From Fodinibius sp034521915 (GTDB taxonomy: Bacteria > Bacteroidota > Rhodothermia > Balneolales > Balneolaceae): a DNA stretch of 64,000 bases. Location: assembly GCF_034521915.1 (NCBI RefSeq), contig NZ_JAXHLU010000021.1:45342-109341 (forward strand). Reading direction: 5' to 3'. Both the position numbers and the translations under genes were made by a program. The notes under the pieces were generated by a model. The model was not told where the DNA came from. It made no database searches and saw nothing but the letters and a program-made list of their open reading frames with translations. This document shows positions 36,503 through 45,806 of this stretch, in pieces. Within the stretch, counting starts at the first letter, position 1. Each line of letters starts with the position of its first letter.

Positions 36503-36811
36503 TTTTGAATTAATAGTTATTTGTTATTGGTAAGGTTGGTAATTTACGAATAACAGATAACCAATAGCTTGCTCGATAATTTATTGACCCACTTTTGATT
36601 TCTCCCTGTTCTGCAGGGAGAAAAACTCCTTGATTGAGTTAGATCAACTATTTTAAGTTTTTTTCTAATTTTTATTGAGAGGGCTTACAAATTTTAAAAA
36701 TCAACCATAAGCCTGAAGATGAATCATCAGGCTGAATATATCTTTTGGAAGCTCACTTAAAGTGAGCTTTAAAATTATAGACCACAGATTTATCTGTGGC
36801 AAAAAGAATTT
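36503..36811. repeat. Intergenic array of short hairpins (REP-like)
   Basis: The 309-nt gap after dut holds four separate small inverted repeats: TCTCCCTG/CAGGGAGA (36601-36621), AGCCTGA/TCAGGCT (36710-36733), AAGCTCACTT/AAGTGAGCTT (36749-36769, loop of one base) and CCACAGAT/ATCTGTGG (36782-36799). An imperfect longer inverted repeat lies at about 36513-36565. None of the stems has a T-run. Arrays of unrelated-stem hairpins of this style occur as dispersed REP/MITE-like elements in Bacteroidota; copy number cannot be tested here. The MFS gene begins 12 nt after the last stem. Confidence 0.65.
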
Positions 36812-38092
36812 ATGCTTGAAAAGATACGACCATACATAGATCTGGTTTCAAACAACCAAAACTATCGCCGGTTGTGGTTAAGCCAGATTGTATCCAACTT
36901 TGGGGATTGGTTTGGGATCTTAGCCGTTTATGCGCTTATCACCAAATATTCCGATTCGGAATTTTTATTGGGGCTTATTATCGTGGTAAAGATGATGAGC
37001 CTGGCCACCTTTTCTCCCTTTGCGGGATATATTACAGACCGTTTTGACCGGCGTCAATTGATGATTCTTTGTGATCTGCTGCGCGGTGTTATCGTTTTGG
37101 GATTATTGCTGGTGGTATCATACGAGACCCTCTGGCTAGCGTATGTGTTAACGGCCTTTCAGATGATGTTATCGGCTGTTTTTGAGCCTGCTAAAACCTC
37201 ATCGATCCCAAATGTTACTACAGAAAAAGAGCTGGTGGATGCCAATGTATTATCAGCGGCGAGCTGGAGCATTATTTTTACAATTGGCATGGGGATTGGA
37301 GGGCTGGCAACCGCATGGCTGGGTACTGATCTTGTATTTATTATCAATGCGTGTAGTTATGTACTGTCAGCTTGGTTTATTTACCGGGCCATTATTCCGC
37401 AAAAGAAGATGGATGCGGCCGAGCGCAAGCGCACTCGCAATCCATTAACTGGAATAAAAGAGGGATTTCAGTACCTGTTACGCACGCACAAAGTATTACG
37501 TCCTACGCTGGCTAAGGGATGTTTTACCATGTTCCTGGGTGCGTTGACCTACATGCTTATTTTAGTTTCTGAGGATGTGTTGATGATGGGCAGTGTCGGA
37601 CTTGGACTGCTTTATTCGGCCCGGGGTGTAGGAACCGGCATTGGTCCTGTGGTTGGGCGACGAATTTTTAATCAGGAAAGTAGTTGGGTGCGGGCGATGG
37701 GATTTTGTATGATTTTTGCCGGATTAATGTATTCAGTAGTTGGACTTACGACCAGCTTAGGCCTGATGTTGCTCTTTGTTTTTATCGCTCATGCTGCGTC
37801 CGGAGCTAACTGGGTGATGAGTACGGTGTTATTACAGCGTCGCACCCCCGATACTTTTAGAGGGCGTATCTTTAGCACCGAATGGTTGCTGTTTACGCTG
37901 GCGCAATCGGCATCAGTTCTAATGGCTTCGTGGATTCTCGAGAATGGTTGGCTTAGCATTCAGCAGGCGATGGTTGTATTTGCATTGGGGCTGTCGGTGA
38001 TAGGAATGATCTGGCATTATACAATTACCCAGCAGGAACAATCATATCAAGAAAAGCACACCAAGAAATCTGTTGCGCAGGCACTGAAGTAG
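36812..38092 (+). CDS. Major facilitator superfamily transporter
   Basis: A 426-aa integral membrane protein with about 12 hydrophobic helices. The conserved cytoplasmic loop GYITDRFDRRQLMILCD (about residues 70-86) is the MFS loop 2-3 motif, and QRRTPDTFRGRIFSTEW is typical of the macrolide-efflux-like/enterobactin exporter-type MFS_3 subgroup. It probably exports a small molecule by proton antiport; the substrate is unknown. There is no obvious operon partner. Confidence 0.88.
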   Translation: MLEKIRPYIDLVSNNQNYRRLWLSQIVSNFGDWFGILAVYALITKYSDSEFLLGLIIVVKMMSLATFSPFAGYITDRFDRRQLMILCDLLRGVIVLGLLLVVSYETLWLAYVLTAFQMMLSAVFEPAKTSSIPNVTTEKELVDANVLSAASWSIIFTIGMGIGGLATAWLGTDLVFIINACSYVLSAWFIYRAIIPQKKMDAAERKRTRNPLTGIKEGFQYLLRTHKVLRPTLAKGCFTMFLGALTYMLILVSEDVLMMGSVGLGLLYSARGVGTGIGPVVGRRIFNQESSWVRAMGFCMIFAGLMYSVVGLTTSLGLMLLFVFIAHAASGANWVMSTVLLQRRTPDTFRGRIFSTEWLLFTLAQSASVLMASWILENGWLSIQQAMVVFALGLSVIGMIWHYTITQQEQSYQEKHTKKSVAQALK

Positions 38093-38100
38093 CTGAAAGG

Positions 38101-38628
38101 CTACTCAAAGTGTTTTTTCTCTTTTTCAAAATCCTCATCCGAAACAAGTCCCTGTTGCCACAGTCCCGTTAAATAATCCATGCGTTCCATCGTACCGGGA
38201 CCGCGGTCGGGTTGTTCGGGCTTTGTATGTTCTTCCTTTTTTTGAAGTTCTTTTTGGATAGAGATCGCTTTTTCAAGGGTATCTTTTAAAGCGAACGGAT
38301 CAGCTATGCCGCGAAGAGTCATTGAGGTAGCTGTAGTTTCAAGCTTGATATCTCCAATAGACGTTTTCTTTTGCAGCCAGCTTTGTTGTACAGATACACT
38401 TTCGATATTTACCAGGTCAATATTGCGCTGATATTTGTCATCTTGCGAAGAAATCTTCGTGTCGGTAAATGTATACTTGTATGTTTTCTGTCTCTTATAA
38501 ACCCAATATAGCCCTATCAAACCAACTCCAAAAAGAGGAATGAATAATACCGAAAGGATATATCCGAGCAGGTGATTTCTCCAGCTGGGCTCTAGTGTAA
38601 TGGATCTATTTGAAGTTTGATTAGCCAT
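38101..38628 (-). CDS. Membrane PH-like domain protein with C-terminal SHOCT
   Basis: A 175-aa protein with two hydrophobic segments close together near the N-terminus (about 20-45), a bacterial PH-like domain (bPH2/DUF304 type: YKYTFTDTKISSQ, NIDLVNIESVSVQQSW, IGDIKLETTA) and, at the end, a SHOCT motif (MERMDYLTGLWQQGLVSDEDFEKEKKHF). SHOCT tails often occur in small membrane-associated or oligomerising proteins. Function is unknown. It is convergent with the MFS gene at 8 nt. Confidence 0.78.
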   Translation of the reverse strand: MANQTSNRSITLEPSWRNHLLGYILSVLFIPLFGVGLIGLYWVYKRQKTYKYTFTDTKISSQDDKYQRNIDLVNIESVSVQQSWLQKKTSIGDIKLETTATSMTLRGIADPFALKDTLEKAISIQKELQKKEEHTKPEQPDRGPGTMERMDYLTGLWQQGLVSDEDFEKEKKHFE

Positions 38629-38783
38629 AGTAGTTGGACTTTATATCAGTTTATTTATCTGATGTAAACTTAGGTAAAATTCCGGAAAGACTAAGGCGAA
38701 AAGACTAATTTTTCCAATACAGATTTCGTATATTATCAGGCTTTCATAATCATCCGCCTCGTATCGAGGTAATTTTTTTGTTC

Positions 38784-39452
38784 ATGAGATTAAAACCCTG
38801 GAAATATATTGTTGCTGTCTGGATGACGGCTGTTATCAGTGTCGGTTTTCTGATTCCCATTCCCGATATCCCTATTCTTAAAGAGTCGGCGCGTAACCTG
38901 TTTTTGCATGTACCCATGTGGCTTACCATGTCGGTCTGTTTTGCAGCGGGACTTTATTACAGTATTCGCTATTTGAACAACCCAATCATGAAGTTCGATC
39001 GCAAAGCCGAAACCGCAACGCAGATAGGGCTTATTTTTGGAATTTGTGGATTGTTAACCGGATCAATTTGGGCGCGTTTTACCTGGGGAACCTGGTGGAC
39101 GTTTGCTGAACCTCGCATGAACCTTTCGGCGTTGGGAATGATGATTTATGTGGCCTATTTTGTGCTGCGAACTGCTTTTGATAATCCCGAGAAAAGAGCT
39201 AAGATTGCGGCTGTATTTAACGTATTTGCTGCTACCACCATCCCGTTTTTGCTGTATATCATTCCACGTCAGTTACCAAGCCTGCATCCGGGAGCGGATG
39301 GAAATCCCGCATTCAGTGAAATTACGGCCCCTGAACTGCGATATATTTTCTATCCTGCGGTAATTGGATTTATTGGACTCGCCATTTGGTTGAATGATAT
39401 TGTGAATCGCTACAAAACTGTAAAGTATTTAACTGATCAACAACGAACATGA
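38784..39452 (+). CDS. ccmC: Cytochrome c biogenesis protein CcmC (heme handling)
   Basis: A 222-aa membrane protein with about six helices. CcmC loads heme onto CcmE in system I cytochrome c maturation. The HVPMW motif carries the first heme-axial His, and the Trp-rich periplasmic loop reads WGTWWTFAEPRM, where classic CcmC has WGTYWVWD, so the 'WWD-like' signature is relaxed. ATG 38784 is taken; a TTG at 38778 would add two residues. It is followed with overlap by the small ccmD-like gene. Confidence 0.85.
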   Translation: MRLKPWKYIVAVWMTAVISVGFLIPIPDIPILKESARNLFLHVPMWLTMSVCFAAGLYYSIRYLNNPIMKFDRKAETATQIGLIFGICGLLTGSIWARFTWGTWWTFAEPRMNLSALGMMIYVAYFVLRTAFDNPEKRAKIAAVFNVFAATTIPFLLYIIPRQLPSLHPGADGNPAFSEITAPELRYIFYPAVIGFIGLAIWLNDIVNRYKTVKYLTDQQRT

Positions 39453-39721
39453 AATTTTTACCAGCTCAGGCACAAGAAGATACCGTTGCTGTCGTTGATA
39501 CATTGACAGAAAGCTACTCCCAAAAGTGGGATGGTACGGCCGGACTGGATCAGGCAAGTCCGCTCATTCAAACGGCGGCCTCGTACGACCTCATATTTAT
39601 TGTACTTGGGGTCAGCCTCATTATTTGGTTTGTGCTTCTGTTTTTTATCATCCGGGTAGATAAGAAAGTGAATAAACTGGAAAAAGAAATTGAAAAGTCT
39701 AACGTAGAAGGAACGTCATGA
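39449..39721 (+). CDS. CcmD-like small membrane protein
   Basis: A 90-aa protein with one strong transmembrane helix (about 49-70, LIFIVLGVSLIIWFVLLFF) followed by a basic/acidic cytoplasmic helix IRVDKKVNKLEKEIEKS. Position between ccmC and ccmE (4-nt overlap with each) and topology match CcmD, the small helper that stabilises the CcmC-CcmE heme complex. Sequence similarity is weak, as usual for CcmD. The N-terminal part may be a periplasmic segment. Confidence 0.75.
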   Translation: MKFLPAQAQEDTVAVVDTLTESYSQKWDGTAGLDQASPLIQTAASYDLIFIVLGVSLIIWFVLLFFIIRVDKKVNKLEKEIEKSNVEGTS

Positions 39722-40116
39722 AGCCTAAGCTGATTATCGGAATAATTGCTATTGTCGGGTTTACATCACTGCTGATGTATAACTTTGGGAACAGCATCAG
39801 TACGTACGTAAATTTTGAACAGGCTGCTGGAATGGAAGGCGCCCATGTGGTAGGTAAGTGGGATGATTCTAAAGATTATGGATTTTCTATGGAAACCAAG
39901 CAGTTTTCCTTTTATATGGAAGATGAGGACGGCAATGTTCGCCGGGTTGTTTATCCCAAGCCCAAGCCCAATAATTTCGAAGAGGCTGATCAGCTGGTTG
40001 TAATCGGTGAGATGCAAAACGGCGTTTTTTATGCCAATGATATGTTGATGAAATGCCCTTCTAAATATAATAATACCGATGAGGCCGAATTTGAAAGAGC
40101 AACAGCCTCAAAATAG
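39718..40116 (+). CDS. ccmE: Cytochrome c maturation protein CcmE, CXXXY type
   Basis: A 132-aa heme chaperone. An N-terminal anchor (about 5-22) is followed by an OB-fold domain. Classic CcmE binds heme covalently through His in HXXXY; here the corresponding motif is Cys113-Pro-Ser-Lys-Tyr117 (CPSKY), the CXXXY variant known from archaea and some bacteria. The rest of the fold fits (VVIGEMQNGVFYANDMLMK). It overlaps the ccmD-like gene by 4 nt and ccmF follows after 10 nt. Confidence 0.88.
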   Translation: MKPKLIIGIIAIVGFTSLLMYNFGNSISTYVNFEQAAGMEGAHVVGKWDDSKDYGFSMETKQFSFYMEDEDGNVRRVVYPKPKPNNFEEADQLVVIGEMQNGVFYANDMLMKCPSKYNNTDEAEFERATASK

Positions 40117-40126
40117 TTAACACTTC

Positions 40127-42610
40127 ATGATTGGATTTTTAGGAGACCTTTTTGTTAATGCCGCATTGGTAAGTGCGATACTGGCGGCTATTGGATACTT
40201 TATATATGCCCGGAACGATACCTATAAGCACTTTAAAATATCGAATTGGCTGTTCGGCTTACAGGGATTTTTTCTGCTGATTGCATCTGGACTGCTACTC
40301 TATATCATTCTTACGCACCAGTTCAATTTCTATTATGTCTATAATTATACCAGCAGTGATCTACAGCTCAAATACCTGATATCAGCCTTTTGGGGCGGAC
40401 AGGAGGGTAGTTTTATGCTATGGATTTTGTTCTCCATCATGATTGGGCTGGGATTGATGAAATGGACTGACGAACCATACCGCGGGCCGGTACTGTTTTT
40501 CCTGACGCTAACACAGATTTTCTTATTGTCAATGGTCTCAGGAATTTCTATCGGTGACTTCCAGCTGGGAGCTTCACCATTCCGCTCGCTGGCTGAAGCC
40601 ATGCCCAACGCTCCGTTTTTGCAATCCAATCCCGATTTTGTACCGCAGGATGGGAAAGGGTTGAACGATCTGCTTAAAAGTCCCTGGATGATGATTCACC
40701 CGCCTATCTTATTTACTGGTTTTGCCATGATGACGGTGCCGTACTGTTTTGCGATGGCCGCCCTCTGGAAGCGTAAATATAATGAGTGGGTAGGTCCCGC
40801 GCTGCCGTGGACCCTGGGTGCTAATGTAGCCCTTTTAACAGCCATTTTTCTGGGCGGATACTGGGCATATGTCACCCTTTCATTTGGCGGATATTGGGCT
40901 TGGGATCCTGTTGAAAATGCCTCTTTTGTACCATGGCTGCTGGGGACTGCAGGCATCCATACCATGATTATCCAGCGTAAAAGCTCGACCTCGCAAAAGG
41001 CCTCTATCATTTTTGCGATTTTGGCTTATGTAGCTATTGTTTATGAGACCTTTTTGACGCGTTCCGGTATTCTGGCTGATTCTTCCGTGCACAGTTTTGT
41101 TGATTTAGGGCTTTATAATCAGCTCGTTGTATTTATGGGAGCTGTTACGATCATTGGATTGGGCCTGTTTTTCTATCGATATAAAGAGCTGCCATCCCAG
41201 GAAAATGAGTCAAAATTGCTGAGCCGCGAGTTTATGACCTTTGCGGGGGCGATGATGTTATTCTTGATTGGTCTGGTGATAATTCTTGGAACGAGTTCAC
41301 CGATTATCGGGCGCTTGTTTGTAGAAAATCCTACGCCACCTGAAGTCAGCTTTTATAACGAATGGACGATGCCGCTGGCTATTATTGCTGCTATCATGAC
41401 GGTATTGGGGCAGTTTTTATTCTGGAAACGCCAAGACGCAGAGTCGCTGGCCGCTGACTTGTTGTGGCCGGTTGCAATAAGCTGTGTTGCAACACTGGCT
41501 ACCATCATTATAGGAGATGTTCGTGATATCTATTATATGGTTTATCTCTTGGCAGCTTGGTTTGCTGTGATTGGGAATTCGGTGATTATATATCGACTGG
41601 TCCGTCAAAAGCCGTTACTTATTGGTGGAACACTAAGTCATGTTGGGTTTGGAGTTCTTTTGCTTGGAATATTGGCATCATCAGCCTATAACGAAATGCT
41701 TTTAGATGATTCCGTTAAAAAATATAACGCCGCCATTGAGCGTGGCGAAGTAACTGATGAGCAGGGCTTCCAAAAAACACAGAAGGTGAACTTTTTGGAA
41801 TTAAAACTTAATAAGCCCAAGGTTGTTGATGATCGCTATAAAGTCACCTATGAAGGATATACCCTTAAGAATCAGGAGCGCCCAGGCCAGCAGGAGTATC
41901 GTATAAAATTTGAGCCGGCTGATGGGGAAGGAGAGCAATTTGTATTGAACCCACAGGTGTATCCGATGTTGTCATCTTCTTCGCAATCTGATATCCAATG
42001 GTCAGTTGATCCGGATGTACGGACTGGTTTAATGAGTGATATCTATTTGTATGTAGCGGGAAGTTCGTTTGTAGAGCGAAGAAATGAAGAGGCCAAAGAA
42101 GCTGCAGAGAAGCGAAGGGGCAATGCTTCAACAAAAGAGGATTCTGTCCAGGTGCAGGAAGTAAGTATTGCACGCGGCGAAACTATAAAAGTGGGAGAAT
42201 TTGATCTTAGTTTTGACGATTATGTTGAAGTGGAAAATCAACAGTTGAAAGACAGCACGATAGTAGCTATCCGGGCCAACCTTGAACTAACACAACGGGG
42301 AAGTGATTCTTCGGTACCGCTTCGACCATTGTTTTCTATCTATGTGCAGGATGGAGAAAACTGGACTTACGCTCCGCCTATTTCCATACCCGGTTATGAG
42401 GATGCAAGCATTCAGTTTACAAGCGTGGATCCCTCAAATGGTGGTATTGATCTTAAAATACGCGGTATCGATACGCAAGTTGAAGAGCAATGGGTGCTGC
42501 TTGTTGCTGAGGAAAAACCGTTTATTTCTGTAGTGTGGCTGGGTACCTTTTTGCTGATGGCTGGATTTAGCATATCTATTTTCCGACATTGGGATAGAGA
42601 ACGAAAATAA
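40127..42610 (+). CDS. ccmF: Cytochrome c heme lyase subunit CcmF
   Basis: An 827-aa polytopic protein with about 15 hydrophobic helices. The heme-handling signature WAWDPVENASFVPWL lies at about residue 260, preceded by MIHPPILFTGF and followed by LTRSGILADSSVHSF, all CcmF hallmarks. CcmF transfers heme from holo-CcmE to apocytochrome c. The C-terminal ~270 residues hold a periplasmic domain with a variable Glu/Lys-rich part, then one last helix. It follows ccmE by 10 nt and is followed by DUF5683 and truA on the same strand. Confidence 0.95.
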   Translation: MIGFLGDLFVNAALVSAILAAIGYFIYARNDTYKHFKISNWLFGLQGFFLLIASGLLLYIILTHQFNFYYVYNYTSSDLQLKYLISAFWGGQEGSFMLWILFSIMIGLGLMKWTDEPYRGPVLFFLTLTQIFLLSMVSGISIGDFQLGASPFRSLAEAMPNAPFLQSNPDFVPQDGKGLNDLLKSPWMMIHPPILFTGFAMMTVPYCFAMAALWKRKYNEWVGPALPWTLGANVALLTAIFLGGYWAYVTLSFGGYWAWDPVENASFVPWLLGTAGIHTMIIQRKSSTSQKASIIFAILAYVAIVYETFLTRSGILADSSVHSFVDLGLYNQLVVFMGAVTIIGLGLFFYRYKELPSQENESKLLSREFMTFAGAMMLFLIGLVIILGTSSPIIGRLFVENPTPPEVSFYNEWTMPLAIIAAIMTVLGQFLFWKRQDAESLAADLLWPVAISCVATLATIIIGDVRDIYYMVYLLAAWFAVIGNSVIIYRLVRQKPLLIGGTLSHVGFGVLLLGILASSAYNEMLLDDSVKKYNAAIERGEVTDEQGFQKTQKVNFLELKLNKPKVVDDRYKVTYEGYTLKNQERPGQQEYRIKFEPADGEGEQFVLNPQVYPMLSSSSQSDIQWSVDPDVRTGLMSDIYLYVAGSSFVERRNEEAKEAAEKRRGNASTKEDSVQVQEVSIARGETIKVGEFDLSFDDYVEVENQQLKDSTIVAIRANLELTQRGSDSSVPLRPLFSIYVQDGENWTYAPPISIPGYEDASIQFTSVDPSNGGIDLKIRGIDTQVEEQWVLLVAEEKPFISVVWLGTFLLMAGFSISIFRHWDRERK

Positions 42611-42621
42611 TCCCCCTGATT

Positions 42622-43269
42622 ATGCGCCAGTATATACCGGTTTTGTTGCTACTAATAGCATTTGTTACGGCAAGTGCTGACCGGTCTTTGGCGCAACAAC
42701 CTGATCCCAAAATAGCATTCCTAAAATCGCTGGCCGTACCCGGTTGGGGACACCATCATATAGATAAGGATAATTGGCAGCGTGGGCAGTATCACCTTGC
42801 CGCCGATGCTGTTTTGATTTTAAGTTTCGCTGGCTTTTCGATCCACTCGAACAATCTGCAGCAGAATTGGTTTGCCTACGGGCGTCAGCATGCCGGTGTT
42901 CCGATTGAGGGACGAAGCCGGCAGTTTCAGTTGGCTGTTGGGGATTATAACAGCCTGGAAGCCTATAATGATTTTCAGGCTCGCAGCCGAAATTGGGATC
43001 AGCTTTTTGACGATGTGCCTCAAAATCGCTGGCAGTGGTCGGACCGGGCTGAGCGACAGAAATATCGCGATTTGCGCAGTCGTTTTGAGCGCATAGATCA
43101 GCAATTGCCTGCACTACTGGGATTGATGGTTGTGAATAGGGTTATTAGCGGTATCAGTGCCTATAATCGTGCCAAGAAAAAGCAGAAATCAAACGTGAGT
43201 AGTTCGCTGTTTTTGTCCCCTTATCAATATGCTGATGGACTGGTTGCCAATCTAAGGATAACATTTTAG
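42622..43269 (+). CDS. DUF5683-domain protein
   Basis: A 215-aa protein with a signal peptide (cleavage near SLAQ), then the DUF5683 core AFLKSLAVPGWGHHHIDKDNW and a hydrophobic helix (ADAVLILSFAGFSIH), and a second hydrophobic stretch near the end (LPALLGLMVVNRVISGIS). The architecture resembles the protein at 1226-2116 but is shorter. Function is unknown. It is 11 nt downstream of ccmF and 2 nt upstream of truA, so it is in the same transcript. Confidence 0.8.
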   Translation: MRQYIPVLLLLIAFVTASADRSLAQQPDPKIAFLKSLAVPGWGHHHIDKDNWQRGQYHLAADAVLILSFAGFSIHSNNLQQNWFAYGRQHAGVPIEGRSRQFQLAVGDYNSLEAYNDFQARSRNWDQLFDDVPQNRWQWSDRAERQKYRDLRSRFERIDQQLPALLGLMVVNRVISGISAYNRAKKKQKSNVSSSLFLSPYQYADGLVANLRITF

Positions 43270-43271
43270 CC

Positions 43272-44010
43272 ATGCCCCAATATAAGATTTCGATAGAATT
43301 TGAGGGCACCCGTTACAGCGGGTGGCAAAAGCAGCCGAATAGCAATACGGTGGAAGAAGAGATCGAGTCTGCGCTATCCCAAATTTTACCTCAGCCCATT
43401 GATGTGATCGGCCAGGGACGAACCGACAGTGGAGTACATGCCGAGGAGCAGGTTGCTCATTTTGATTATCCCGATGAACTTGATTCTGACAGAATATTGT
43501 ATGCCCTCTTGGGCGTGCTGCCGCACGATATAGCCGTTTGGGATATAAAGCAGGTTTCGGATGATTTTCATGCCCGGTTTGATGCTACGGCGCGTCGGTA
43601 CCGGTATCAAATAATACGCCGGCCGGCTCCGCTGCTAAGGTCTGTATCGGAGATGGTGCTCGATGATCTGGATTTGGATGCGATGCATTACTGCGCACAA
43701 AAAGTTGAAGGCACACATAACTTTGACAGTTTTACAAAGCCAGATAACGAAAATCCGGATTCGGTTTGTGAAGTCATGCATTCGTCTTTTACTGAAGATC
43801 AGTATCTGCTATGTTATCATATCGAAGCCAACCGTTTTGTCCGACATATGGTACGCAGGTTGGTAGGCACGATGATAGAGGTAGGGAAGGGCAAACGAAC
43901 AGTCCAGGAATTTGAGGATATGATTGAAAATCCCAAGTAAGCAGAAGAACGGTCACGGCGCCGCTTCACAGGGACTTATTTTGGAAAAAGTTAAGTATGA
44001 AAAAAGCTAA
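43272..44010 (+). pseudogene. truA: tRNA pseudouridine synthase A with a single-base frameshift
   Basis: TruA isomerises uridines 38-40 of tRNA anticodon arms. The frame has the catalytic Asp52 in GQGRTDSGVHA, FHARFDATARRYRY, and RFVRHMVRRLVGTMIEVG, but stops at 43940 after ENPK, about 20 residues too early. Removing one base near 43938 (AAGTAAG to AAGAAG) restores the frame through the conserved C-terminus AASQGLILEKVKY and stops at 44010. As with dut, everything else is intact, so an assembly error or very recent mutation is the simplest reading. Confidence 0.88.
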
Positions 44011-44018
44011 AAAAAATT

Positions 44019-44051
44019 CTTGACTTGAGTTGCCTTAATCTATTATATTTG
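44019..44051 (+). promoter_or_regulatory. Bacteroidota-type promoter of the tRNA-Asn gene
   Basis: TTG (44020-44022), a 21-nt spacer and TATATTTG (44044-44051) fit the TTG / TAnnTTTG promoter consensus. The tRNA starts about 45 nt downstream. Confidence 0.65.
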
Positions 44052-44095
44052 TGCTCTCTTTGAAACGGTTGAAAGATCTTTTAAAAGAGATATAT

Positions 44096-44170
44096 TCCTC
44101 GGTAGCTCAGCGGCAGAGCAATCGGCTGTTAACCGATGGGTCGTAGGTTCGAATCCTACCCGGGGAGCCA
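44096..44170 (+). tRNA. tRNA-Asn (GTT)
   Basis: A 75-nt cloverleaf with encoded CCA: acceptor stem TCCTCGG/CCGGGGA (one T-G pair), D-arm GCTCAGC..GAGC, anticodon loop CTGTTAA with anticodon GTT (44127-44129 region), T-arm GTAGG TTCGAAT CCTAC, discriminator G. The 3' end is the border of the accessory region and is overlapped on the opposite strand by the recombinase reading frame. Confidence 0.97.
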
Positions 44171-45806
44171 TCACATAATGAAGTGCGAACAGATAGGTCA
44201 TTTTGCTTATCTGTATCGCACTTTATTATTTCTTGCCATTCTGCTTCAAGCCATTCATCACATATATATGAGATGATTATTTCTCCCTCATCTTTATTTC
44301 CTCTACCATTACTTACAACATTTGATTCTACCTCCCGAATCAGAGTTTGGACTAATTCTTTTTGCTCATCTAAATCTCTATTGTCTAATTCTTTATTGAA
44401 TTCTTTAATAATCTCGATATGTGAGGATGTATCAATAATTCGGGAATTCTTTATTTGATCTAACTCTTCTTTAATTCTTCTTATTTCAGAGTCAAGGTTA
44501 TCACGCTGTGTTTTTAGTTCTGTTAGTTTTTCATCCCACAGTTCTTTGGTGGTCATATCGTTTAGAATAGTTTCTTGGATCTTATTAATATTTGATACGA
44601 CCTTTTTCTTATTATTGCGAACACCATGAAGTTCTGATTCTAGATCTCCAATTTTGTCTTCAGAATTGAACTCCACTCTCTCTTTAAAAGCTTCTAATAG
44701 TTTGGGCTGTTCGAGAAAAGCTTTTAGTGTGCTAAGTACAAAATCATCAACAGTTTGATGAGGTAATAATTTTGGGTTATGGTTTTTGGACTTACCCTGT
44801 TTATTCTTTTTTACACATCTGTAATAATGGTTAGTGCGGCCATCTCTTTTTACATAATAAGGTGTCATTGAATAATCGCAAAGTCCGCAACTTATTATAC
44901 CTTCAAGTAAGTTAGGGGAGTTACCTTTTGTGTATTTTTTAGATTGATTATCATTTGCAGAACGAATTTCTTTAGCTTTCTTGAATTTTTCTTTTTCAAC
45001 TATTGAGTCAAATTGGGTTTCAAAATATTTTCCTTCATATTCTAACTCCCCGATATAAAGTCGCCTATCAAGAATACGATATAGGGCATCATTTGTAAAT
45101 TTACTACCGCCCCGGATAGTGCCTTTTTTTGTACGCCATTGTTTATTTCTATAGCCTTGGTTATTTAATTTTTCCCTAATCTCTGGTACAGATTTGTGTT
45201 TTAAATATAGATCAAAAATGTAATTTACAGTTTCTGCTTCTTCTTCATTTACTAGGAGCTTATTTTCTTTTCTGTCATATCCTAACGGAATATAACCTCC
45301 CGTCCAGTGTCCATTTTTGATTGCGGTAGCTCTCTGCTCTTTTGTTCTTTTCGAATTCATATCACTTTCGAATTGAGCAAAAACCATGAGTATATTTCTC
45401 ATGGTCCGTCCCATTAAGGTAGTCGTATCAATAGGTTCAGTAACGAAAGAAATATCAACATCCCATTTATTTAGATCTTCAATTAAATTGTGGAAATCTT
45501 TGACACTGCGACTTATCCGATCTAAACGTGTGGTTACAATTAATTCGAATTTACCTGCTTCGGCATCTTCAAGTAAGCGCTGAAGCTCAGGTCGATCTAA
45601 ATCACGCCCTGATTTAGTGTCTGAATACACGTCATAAATCTCATATCCTTTTTCAGATAGCCATCCCTTGCATAATTGTTTTTGAGTGTCATGTGAGCTT
45701 TGATCATTTTTTGTGACTGTTTGATCGAAGGTTGAGACTCTGCAATAAATAGCCGCTTTTTTTAAGACCTTTAGGTCTTCTTCTGAAAAAATTGGAGTTT
45801 TGCTAT
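44107..45806 (-). CDS. Large serine recombinase (island integrase), start codon damaged
   Basis: A ~566-aa site-specific serine recombinase. The N-terminal resolvase domain has the catalytic Ser in AIYCRVST, DVYSDTKSGRDLDRP, and TTRLDRISRSVKDF. It is followed by the recombinase domain, a zinc ribbon (CGLCDYSMTPYY...HYYRC) and a long coiled coil (about 390-470). The usual start is missing: the frame is open back to 45807 without ATG, but restoring one G at about 45805 gives MSKTPIFSEED directly before the domain. A GTG at 45630 exists but would cut off the catalytic Ser. The last ~20 codons lie antisense to tRNA-Asn. It is probably the integrase of the island that begins here. Confidence 0.88.

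Noticed and set aside
45760..45782. AAGACCT/AGGTCTT palindrome as a terminator
   Set aside because: It lies inside the N-terminal coding part of the recombinase; the adjacent T-run is on the wrong side for the recombinase transcript.
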